This document shows positions 44,201 to 53,925 of a stretch of DNA of 64,000 nt, piece by piece. The notes beneath the pieces were generated by a model. It worked only from the letters and a program-made list of their open reading frames with translations, was not told the DNA's origin and did not search any database. Each line of letters opens with the position of its first letter. Position 1 is the stretch's first letter. The stretch is taken from NCBI GenBank assembly GCA_932294295.1, contig OW028583.1, positions 3,359,501 to 3,423,500 of the forward strand, read 5' to 3'. The stretch comes from Alitta virens. Taxonomy: Eukaryota; Annelida; Polychaeta; Phyllodocida; Nereididae. Both the position numbers and the translations under genes were made by a program.

Positions 44201-47200
44201 TTCGGATTGGCATCTAAAGTGCCAATTGTCACCTGAATTAAATACAAGTATACATGTGACTTAGTTTTTTCATAAATTTTCAAAATAGGACAATGACTTG
44301 CTAATATTTGGAACCCTCAGTATGTTAATTAGTTTTTTTCACTTCTGATGTTTTATGACCATTAATAATACAAAATTTTTATAAAATTGGCTTCAGAATT
44401 CACTTGTGGCTAAAAATCCTGGCCAATCTGTCCACTCGTGGGGAATATAAAAATATACCACATAACCATTGGGTCTTATTATAGTACCTGTGTACTATGC
44501 AGTATTACCTGAGGATTTTGCTGCCATATGCAGCCTATGTTTCAAGTTGTGATCTATGATAATTACCAGCTTGGAAGGTTCATTCATTTGCTTGATGTGC
44601 TCATGAGGGACAGCTTGAGGAATTTTCGTCTTCAAATCTGAGAGGAATTCCAGGTGTTCACTTAGCACTGCAGTGACATGGAAAACCATTCTGGATTTAA
44701 GTCTGTCAAAAACTGCAGGGCTGGGGAGGAAGGAAAATGGATCTAAAGATGTTGCTGCAGTGTTGGAGTTTGGCGAAATTTCATTGATGGCTATCCTGTC
44801 TTTTACTGCGAAACACATGGTGAGAAGTTGAAATTTGTTGCTGTTGTTTGTGGTGGAATGTTTTGTTTCTGCAGAAAACTGAACATTGTCCAAGCAGAAA
44901 GAGTAGGTGTTTGGGGTAGGCCCTTCTTTCGATCCATCTATGTGAGCCTGTCAAATTGAATATCCCTATTAATTTACCAAATGGCACAATTGCTACGAAG
45001 CCGCTGCTAGTTGCTGCATAGTATGTTAAATTATGATCTATGTAACAATTGATATATTTCTTATTATTCCATACATTACCTGCAAGCTGTCCCTCCACTC
45101 AAGCAGGCTCTTGTCATGAGCTCTTCCTATTTTGTCCACATGATTTCTGGCAGCTGCTATGCCGAGTGACACTCCCATATGATTTAGAGTCTCGAAGACT
45201 TTATGCGATACCCCTTGTCGCCAAAGTTCCACAGACACACAGGACTGAACAAACTTGAATTGCTTTGGGGCTTTCAAGAAAAGTATGGTAGCCAACAGCT
45301 GGCCAACCTCTCGGTCCAATACAGCCTGAGCTTCTTTGTCATTGAGTGGTCTAAAATATTGAGAACATAAAAAAGTAAATTGACGTTTTTAAATTCCTTA
45401 ATAGTACATATAATACCTAAAAGTGCACACAAGTCTGACATGCTACACTATTGTTATATGGTTGTTTATCACAGACTACATATCATAAAGGTCACATTTA
45501 TTAATGTATATCAGATGTACCACACAAACCTTTTAAATCCTTTTCTGCCTTTTGTCCGGCTTGATTTCACCTTTGCCATGGAAGGTGCCAGTGACTCGAG
45601 GATTGACACAGTTGCTGGCAAGTCTTGTCGTGCCTCCTCTATTGCTGTCTTCCACTTGAATTTAGAAATGTTTTCGACTGTTACTCCTTGGGAGAAGGCA
45701 CTGTCTTTCCTTATATTCTTTACCTGAAATAACAATACAGTGACAATCAATACCAGTAAGATACAAAACAAGCACTACAATACACTGTGTGCTCTCAACT
45801 ACTATTTCACAATTTGCTTACATATATGAAATTTTGCTTTTAAAGTCTAAATAATGGTGGTGCAAGCAAAAATAGTACTGCAGTGTGTCTATGATCAAAT
45901 TATACACTTATGGAAATTTTTATATTTATTTCCTCAGTAAAGGAGTTGATATACAGTTAATATAAATTCATCAATTTTCTCAAGTTGGCCGAGGGTATGC
46001 TTCTGCAGCAATGGCGTAGCTATGGGGGGGGGGCAGTCAAAGGCTGTGTCCCCCCCCCCCAGATTGGCTAGAAAAAACCCAAAGTAGAGGGTGGAGAGTG
46101 AGCCCCCCTGGTGGGCCCAAAAGACATTGTGCCCCCCTGAGTGCCCCCCGCTCTGCTTACCCTAGCTATGCCACAGTAGCAACTAGTTATTGCATATCAT
46201 TCATATCATTCATATGAACTCAACATTTGAACAAATATAATTTATATTAGATTACTATCCTTGTGATATATCCGTATGGTGCTGCCACCTCTCAATTTTT
46301 TTCACACCCAATCTTGACGGTATCAGGTTTACTTACAACCTATGCCAACTCACCGCTCACTAAAGAAAATGTAATAAATGTGATTAAACTAGATTGTATT
46401 TAGCCTCCTCTCGTTTTCGTGGGCGAAGTCATGCACGTTGATTTCTACACTCTAAGGTGTGACTATGCTCGCCAAATTATGCAGGGGTGTATGATGAACG
46501 TTTTTGGAGTAAATATTGGAGCTATACAGCTGGAACTGGGCTTAATAAAATTTAGAAGATTTTAGTAGGCTGACCATACAGGCGGTGACTTCTAAAAACG
46601 GGCGGTGAGTTGACTATAGTAATCATTTTGACAGCTGTATGGGGTGGATGAAGAAATAGCATGTACACAATTGATGGAAAAGCCACAACCTGTGATAGAT
46701 GGCACCCACCAACAAAAACTTGGTTACGCAATACTTAGTCAATTTTAAGGCTAATTTTTAGGGAACATTTCAAACACAAAATCAATATGAAAATGGCTCA
46801 CCTCATTCTTAACAATTTCACATGCCACAGAAACCAAGGCTTTTTTTGCAGCACTAGAAGACTTAATCAGGTGGCGGAAGCATTCTTTATATTTGTAGTT
46901 CTCTAACAGCTTTTTCGCTCGGTGATTGGCAGTGTTGGGTGGAGGGAAAATCTCTTCATCTTCGTAGGCATCGTCATTTGTCTCACAGCTGGTGGAGTAT
47001 TTCCTTTTCTTAATTTCGGGGCTTTCCGTAACTTTCGTTTGCGTGGTCTTCAAAATAGCCCAGCAATTAGTACAAATAAAGTTATTGCCACTAAAAAATT
47101 GACCTGGGTTAGCCTTATTAAAAGCAAAACCAAATGATCTTGGAGATGACAGCCTAGTTGTAACAGCTCTCCGTTTATATCCTTTTTTCTTCCGTTCAAA

Positions 47201-47233
47201 TAGGTTGTCACAGACAACACAAACATCGGCCAT
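41241..47233 (-). CDS. DUF6589-type protein with N-terminal zinc motif and inserted double PHD finger (candidate transposase)
   Basis: Eleven exons: 47233-46802, 45723-45530, 45350-45080, 44947-44567, 44232-43984, 43891-43754, 43621-43375, 43103-42837, 42508-42284, 42038-41907, 41587-41241; 960 residues, all junctions in phase. The N-terminus has CVVC (residues 5-8) and FICTNCW, a C2-C2 zinc-finger pattern, then a basic region. DUF6589 signatures follow: FCLDNVQF, SGDGLSVERMLKAKRAR, PCPQEFHKEVLLLQ, GTISQLKNDFNHRAL, RSGNGPAMVDDW and LCNEHLNLEFK. Between them two PHD fingers are inserted (CNCGKESKGALVQC.., WYHERC, CCKDC; then YCWCNRK, WYHRKC, WYCSEAC). Asp in LDNV, Asp in SGDG and Glu in CNEH could be an RNase-H-like triad (inference). 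PHD fingers usually read histone tails and could steer integration. Confidence 0.85.
45724..46801 (-). other. first intron of the DUF6589 gene
   Basis: Holds one small palindromic element (46012-46174) and otherwise no recognisable feature. Confidence 0.6.
46012..46174. mobile_element. small MITE/foldback with GGCGTAGCTAT ends
   Basis: TGGCGTAGCTATGGGG and CCCTAGCTATGCCA are inverted ends around G- and C-runs and CCCCCCTG blocks. About 163 bp. Confidence 0.65.
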
Positions 47234-47303
47234 TCTTTCTCAATAACATGTGCTTTGACGCACATGCTATTGTTTACAAATGATGTCATTGGCTGCCTGT
47301 TTC

Positions 47304-47314
47304 GCGCATGCGCA
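47304..47314 (-). promoter_or_regulatory. NRF1-type palindrome upstream of the DUF6589 gene
   Basis: TGCGCATGCGC on the minus strand, about 70 bp before the start codon, next to a CCAAT box (CAGCCAATGACATCA). It matches the NRF1 consensus; promoter role inferred. Confidence 0.5.
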
Positions 47315-47521
47315 CAAAAAAAGCCGCCATTGACTGAAACGTCAACATGTCGGAACAGGTCCGGTTGTTTTCACACTTTTGTCAAATAATCCAGTGAGAT
47401 TGACAACATTTAACAGGTAATTTTATAGAATAGATAAACATGAACAAAAGTGACTAATCGTTATATTGATGGGCTCAACTTTATTGCAATAAACTACCGT
47501 CACAGTTCAGGTTCATGCATT

Positions 47522-47537
47522 CCCCAAGGTTTTTCAA
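47522..47537 (-). repeat. right terminal inverted repeat of the RecQ/DUF6589 transposon
   Basis: CCCCAAGGTTTTTCAA, perfect inverse of the left end, with TA immediately outside at 47538-47539. Confidence 0.9.
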
Positions 47538-47539
47538 TA

Positions 47540-48090
47540 GGATGGTTTCAGACTGCCTCGCCGGCCCTGCCTTGCGAGTCTGTCTGTTCGGCGCCGGCCC
47601 TGCCTTGCGAGTCTGTCTGTTCGGGCTAGATTTCTGTAAAGAACTCGCCTCATCTCAAACCATGCCAGGTACTTCAAGATTGAGGCCAAAGACAATCAGG
47701 GGATCGCGTCAGCCAGCTGACAGCCAAGACGTGGCTGGGCTGACGACGGATCCAACACGTGGCACTCAGCCAGCCAGTCAGGTGGCTGAGGATGTCACTC
47801 TCGATGAGCCAACTGGGGGGGGCCACTAGCCTTGTAAATAGGGACTCGCCTCTTCCAGGACGCTCTCAAACTAAGGGTCTTGGTAAGAAAACTGGCAAGT
47901 CCCAGGTTCAACCCCGAGCGCATAGTGAAAGGAGGGTGTTAGAATACTCTGACAAGGAGGCATCTGATGACTCCCCTGCGTCCACCCCGTAATCGCCGGC
48001 GAAGCTGCCCCAAGAGGTCGTGCCCTCCCCAAACGGCGTAGGAGGCGCCGAGAAGCCCTTCCTCCTCTATCTGATGGCCAAGGGGTCGCA
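47540..48090 (+). pseudogene. gag-like N-terminal remnant of the LTR retrotransposon
   Basis: GC-richer than its surroundings. It contains a duplicated CCGGCCCTGCCTTGCGAGTC and an ORF from ATG 47663 beginning MPGTSRLRPKTIRGSRQPAD, rich in Pro, Ser, Gln and Arg. A G-run near 47813-47822 breaks the frame, and the downstream frame continues (KKTGKSQVQPRAHSERR, EYSDKEASDDSPAS). The type fits a gag N-terminus but no nucleocapsid or capsid motif is visible. The sequence stops where the right segmental duplication starts. Confidence 0.4.
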
Positions 48091-48662
48091 TTCAGAAAGA
48101 AAGCAAGAAAACAAACAAACAAATGTGTGTTAAAAAAATTACTAAAAACAATAAGTATTTCTTTGTGTATAAAACTTCTTTTTTTTTTTTTTTCTGTAAC
48201 TTTAATTAATTTTTACTTATTTATAACTTTTGCAAAATCAATTTTGTCTAAAAAATAAAATTAAAAAACAGAAAAAGAAATGCATTATCGCTTCTTTGTA
48301 TCAAAGAAATCATAATATTATTAAAAACAATAAATAAATAAAAAAAAAATTGATATTTTATATGAACAGTAATATGAGTATATTCTGTGTACTTAATTTT
48401 AATATATTTTTTCTGAAACCAACATGCATTATTGCTTGTATCATACAAATCATAATAATGCATGCATAAAGCAAAACAAAAGGTTTTACATTAACTAATA
48501 TAGAGATTAAAAACAATAAAGAAGTAAAAAATTGATATTTTATATTAACATTAATATGAGTATATTCTATGTAATTAATTATAATATAATTTATTGCATG
48601 GTTAATGAATACGTTTATAGTCAGGTTATCAACTGTCACTCATTTATAAAAATTCTGTATTC

Positions 48663-48802
48663 AGAATTGTATGGCAGCTGTGTGGCCTAGTGGTTAAGGT
48701 ATTGACCAGTAAGCATATTGGCCAGCTTTTCTGGGTCCCAGGTATGATTTCCAGTCCAGACAACTATTCTTGAGCTACAGTTACTGGCCAGTCGATCGTA
48801 CC
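48663..48802 (+). mobile_element. SINE family B head fragment (duplicate)
   Basis: Duplicate of 27551-27690. Confidence 0.7.
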
Positions 48803-49089
48803 ACACTGCACGACCAAATTGACATATTTAAGGTTCGATGCCTGTACACTGTGTACAGTACATAACACTACCCCTGGTGGATTCCATCAGAACTATATAC
48901 ACAGTGCTCTTGGGTTAATCAGTGTAAAGATTTCGACAAAACACTTGCAGTTTTCAAGTAATTAGGTTTATTGCTATAATGACAATATTGAACAATAGCA
49001 ATTTGATAATGCATTTGATTATGGATATTCTAAGTACTTGTAATAATCTAACTGCTAACCCACCACCTTGAACACCAGTGGTATATACA

Positions 49090-49418
49090 GTTAGTTTCAT
49101 AAAATAGGTCGACTCTAGCTGTCTGTAGCGACCTGTACCTGGCTGTGGTCTAAACATGCTAAAGCCAGCTGCTTCTGTCCACTTCTATAGCTAATAATCG
49201 GTTTACATCTATTGCCAGATAAATATAAACCTTGGTAAATGTAAGAAATTAATCTAAATTAATCGACTTACATCTATCACCAGATAAATATAAACCTTGG
49301 TAAATGTGTAAGAAATTAATCTAATATATCATAAATATGTACTTTTAGATCTGGTTTTGAGTGGCCAGCTATGACAGCTTTGTCTAGTTTCAATTTGGCA
49401 TGCTGTTTTAATGAAACT
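49090..49418 (+). mobile_element. MITE family M2 (duplicate)
   Basis: Duplicate of 27974-28304. Confidence 0.7.
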
Positions 49419-49699
49419 GTACATCTCAGCTGGTTCTGTCAGATGTTTAATAGGAGGTGTCTCGTACTTGGTGACCATTCTGAGGCAAGTAAAAAAAGCC
49501 CATCCATAGGGTAAATGTGTAATGTTGACAATTATAGTAGGATCAAAATAAACGTCAGTTTGTTTCTTTTTTTCTTTTTTTTTTCAAACAAAGCATGCAG
49601 CACAAATTATACAGAAACACTGGAAGATTGAGATTAGATAAACTATGCACGTCATGGGTGTTACCATCTACCGAAAGAATATAAATAAAAGAAGCTTCA

Positions 49700-50035
49700 A
49701 TATAGGATTTTCACGGAGGTTCTCTGTATTTCCACCAAGTGGCTAAAACAAAATAGGCCTACTGCAATTCTATCGGCTGAAAAGTTCCCACCCTTGGCTG
49801 TGATTGGCTGTAGCAAAGTGCATCCTAGCAGTAGTATTTTTAGTGCCTTTAAATGTATATTTGACACTTTATCATTTGGTTGATTTTGTTATTTTTCTGA
49901 GAAAGGTATATTTATGGAATTAGTTAGTTATTACCTACTGTGTCGGAAAAGCAAAATGAGTAATAAGAGGAGAGAGACTTATCATATGTCTTGCTGAATT
50001 CAGAGCTGTTCAGTGAAAAGACTCTAATTCTAGCT
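49700..50035 (+). repeat. R1 repeat, CTCF-like core mutated
   Basis: Duplicate of 28590-28925. The core reads CCACCAAGTGGC, one change from the left copy in the centre of the motif. Confidence 0.65.
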
Positions 50036-51549
50036 AAAGGTCACTATGAACACATTGGTAGAATTGAATTTCAACATTAATTTTATGAATGAAGAAAACA
50101 GAGTCAATCATTTCAAGTCTTTTTAGTAAATACAATCTTCTACAAACAAACTCAGAATATCTTACACCATTTTTTGTGACGAGTGAAGCCCATAACTACA
50201 ACACATGCGGTAGTCAATAAACTTTAAAATTCCGACATCAGAAATTAACACAGTGGTCAATCAATCTTTCTCATATAATGTAAGACCTGGAATGACCTTC
50301 CTAGCAACATCATGGGCCAAAGTTTAACAATAACTTCAAAGGTGCACTAAAACATCATGGTCTATGATATTCCGGGAACCATCTCATAGCACTTGTAAAT
50401 ATTATGCGCATAAAATTGTAGCCATCCAAGCTCATTCACTAATTACATCTCATAATACACTCTATGCAGCCATCTTGCCATCCATACGACCCCACTATAA
50501 ACTTTGGTTGGTTACGTTTCTGGCGTTGCAACTCTTGTCCAACGTTTTGCCTATCATTATTTCGAAGATTCTAGACGTCTGATTGGCTGAAATGGTGATG
50601 ACGGTCGACCATTCCTGTCCAAATTGAGGTCAAATAAAAAAATATATTTATTGGAAATAGTGTAAACCGTGACCCATCGCGACCTAAAATTCAGGTAAAC
50701 TTATCATAGTGCACCCCACTAAATCTAAGCTTATTCAAGCTTTTGCGGGCTATCCTAGCACTAACACAACATAGTTGTTTACTTGTCATAATACAATTAT
50801 ACTCATAAATGAATGTACATTATCTACTTTATCCTGTATATTTCATCCTATTTATTTATCTTTATTTATTTGCTCCTAACAAACCACGACTACAATACAA
50901 GAAACAGAAACAATTCATATACAATAAAAGTTATCTAGGTCAAGCACCAAGTCTATGGTTACATGCAAATATAACATTAAAAAGTAAAACTAGTGTCAAA
51001 GCCTTTAAATAAAGCTTTAAAAAAGCAACTTTGCAATTGATATTAGTGTGTAATTATGCAATTTATGTCACTTCATTTATTTATTTATTATTATTATTTA
51101 TTTTTTATCACTATATGAATTTATTTCAAATATATTTAAATAGCCTCTTTTTCTTTTCATTTATAATGTAAGGGGTTGCACAATTTTACAGGTTTTTATT
51201 AGCTAGTGCACATCCCCCACAGTATGCTTATATATATGTCTTTTATTGTTTATGTTATGTACTAACCGTATTGAACTATTACATACCGTGTACAAATATG
51301 AAATCTTAAATCTCTCCTTGCTTATGTTCTACTCCTATTATTTTATTTTATTTTACCATTCAACTGTATTCTTTGGTTCTGTTCTACTATCTTTGTTTTG
51401 TACATTAATGCACTCTATACTCTGCTGAGTGTGCGAAATAAAGTAAATAAAAATAAATATAGACAACTTTAATTTAATTATTCAGTTCTAGTGTTGGGGT
51501 TAAATCTATTGGAAAACTTTTAGTCCATTTTGTGGTGTTACATGTATGC

Positions 51550-51650
51550 TACACAGTAGCGGATTAAGGGGGGGGGGGGGGGGTTTGGAGGTTTAATTTG
51601 TCAACCCCCCTTGAAAAAAAATCTGGATCCACCCCTGCCACATGAAAATA
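51550..51650. repeat. GGATCC/poly-G palindromic short element (duplicate)
   Basis: Same as 30440-30530 with a longer G-run; here AGCGGATTAAGG is less mutated. Confidence 0.6.
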
Positions 51651-51974
51651 CCCCATCGGAAATCGAATAATTCTTTTGTTCTAAGTCATCTCATCATTAC
51701 GTCTGTCACTGGCTGATCGGACAGACTTACTTAACTGCACGACCAAATTGACATATTTAAGGCTGGATGCCTGTATACAGCACATAACACTACCCCTGGT
51801 GGATTCTACAGAACTAATCAGTGTAAAGATTTCGACAAAACACTTGCAGTTTTCAAGTAATTAAGTTTATTGCTATAATAACAATATTGAACAGCAATTT
51901 GATAATGCATTTGTTCTAAGTACTTGTAATAATATAACTGCTAACCCACCACCTTTAACACCAGTGGTATATAC

Positions 51975-52240
51975 AGTTAGTTTCATAAAATATGGTCGAC
52001 TCTAGCTGTCTGTAGCGACCTGTAACCGGCTATGGTCTAAACATGCTAAAGCCAGCTGCTTCTGTCCACTTCTACAGCTAATAATCGGCTTACATCTATC
52101 ACCAAATACATTTATACCTAGGTAAATGTAAGAAATTAATCTAATATATCATAAATATTGTACTTTTAGATCCGATTTTGAGTAGCCAGCAATTACAGCT
52201 TTGTCTAGGTTCAATTTGATGGGCCGTTTTTAATGAAACT
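51975..52240 (+). mobile_element. MITE family M2 (duplicate)
   Basis: Duplicate of 30870-31137, with a small terminal deletion (ends GAAACTAT). Confidence 0.75.
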
Positions 52241-52650
52241 ATATCAATTAATATACATAATTTGAATATTTTATATGGGTTACACTGTTACAATATATAA
52301 TCGAGTCACCATGTGCCAAAATTATTCAGACATTCAACTTGTAATATTTACCTTGTATGCACAATGATGAATACAAAACCAGAACAATAGCTCACATATT
52401 TGACATCAATATTTGAATGATACAATGGAATATCTGGTGCCATATCAATCCCATAACAGTTTCAATTTGCACCAAATTCTCATGGTGTCTGAATAATGTT
52501 CGATTAATCTGTACAATCATATAAGCAATTTTAAATCAAAGCAAATATATTAATTAGGCAAAATAATGTGATGTAAATAATTGGAATGTACTCATTTTGA
52601 GATTCTCCTGCAGGGGTATATGGTCCCATTATTTGTGCAACTTAATTAGG

Positions 52651-52675
52651 TATATATATATATATATATATATAT
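52651..52675. repeat. (TA)n microsatellite
   Basis: Shorter counterpart of the tract at 31557. Confidence 0.9.
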
Positions 52676-53756
52676 AAAGAGATAAAGTCATAACCCTTTT
52701 GCCATACAAATTGTCAATTAGTAATTAAAATTGTGGAGTTACAACAAGACCCAAACAATAAATTTTTTTGAAAGTGATGATAGTGAAGTAACTCAGGTCA
52801 ACATAGGAGCTACTTAAAGGTGTGTATAGAATGACTGCTTCAAGAACAGTTTATAATCTGAGAAGTTAATCAGTTTTATTACTTTCTTAATCAAAATGTC
52901 TTTAATGTAATTAGTTCACTTCTTCTAAGTCAAGACATTTAAGCACTTTAATTATTAGATAGCAATGCCATGGAGCTAATAATTCTCAACACCAGCAAAA
53001 TATCCAAAATAATTAGGCAGAAAAGTTTTCAGTGTCTAGTTAGTGTTCTTCATGTTTATCACACACATTTGTTTACATCTTTAGTGTCTGAAGTTGAATT
53101 AATAGTACTTGACACAAAAACGTTTGTCACATGCATGTGTCAAGTGTGTACTTGTGTGGACTTTGGCTAGCCAGAACCGACCTAGATAGGAATTCTTGGA
53201 ATTTGACATTTTTGATCCAGCTTTTTGCAATAAACACTTTAGCATACCTTATATTGTTGTTATGTACACAAGGACTGTTCTGTTTGCTATCGGCTCGCAC
53301 TCAGATTTTACTGAAAAAGTTACTGGAAACATCGTTTTAAAGAGCATTATCAAATTCGCATTGGCTGCTTCAAGGGATTCGCTATTGTCACGCACCCAAC
53401 GGCATTCTGGGAGTATTAGTCACAAACTTCCACGCCCCTAGTGAATAAAAAATTTAAATTTGAAATAGCTCTGTCCTGTCCATTATTTCTTAAATTTGAC
53501 AATTGAAATATTTTTTTCAAATATTTTCAGCAAATAATCACCAATTTATAACGTTAACACAAAAGCTTATCAATGAAATGTGAATTTGGAAATGCTACAG
53601 AAATCAATTAAAATTGTAAGAAATCAACCATATCTGAGTGCAACACAACAGAAAAGAGGTATGTCTAAACCTAGAGCAGGTGTATTTCGTGTGGCAAACA
53701 TTTATTAAAAAGCTAGGTCCCACAGAAGGTCGAAATTGGACTTGTAGCTAGACTTT

Positions 53757-53925
53757 GGCAAACGTTTGGCAGACAACTGGTTTCTGGTTAATTTGATTCT
53801 AATTGCTATATTTCTTATCCGTGCATACTTTGGCAAACGTTTGTCAAACAACTGGTTTCTGGTTAATTTGATTCTGATTGCTATGTTTCTTATTTGCGCA
53901 TACTTTGGTTTCTCGGTTAGTTTAA
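53757..53925. repeat. 67-bp repeat array at the 3' end of cGLR-B
   Basis: Two full units plus a partial third, abutting the stop codon. The left duplication has two units. Confidence 0.8.

Larger units (their letters stand above)
36757..47537. mobile_element. 10.8-kb DNA transposon encoding RecQ-like helicase and DUF6589 protein
   Basis: The ends TTGAAAAACCTTGGGG (36757) and CCCCAAGGTTTTTCAA (47522) are perfect 16-bp inverted repeats, each flanked by TA (36755-36756, 47538-47539), consistent with a TA target duplication. Weaker inverted similarity continues inward. The element carries exactly two genes, convergent and transcribed from near each end, both open with intact splice sites. It is inserted in an LTR retrotransposon remnant. 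I know no named superfamily with this gene pair; DUF6589 as transposase is my inference. Confidence 0.85.

Noticed and set aside
44495..44566. Extension of DUF6589 exon 4 to a donor at about 44512
   Set aside because: That donor is out of phase with the next exon; the GT at 44565-44566 keeps the frame and the family pattern.
46921..47137. 71-codon plus-strand frame over the DUF6589 first exon
   Set aside because: Antisense shadow of the zinc-motif exon.
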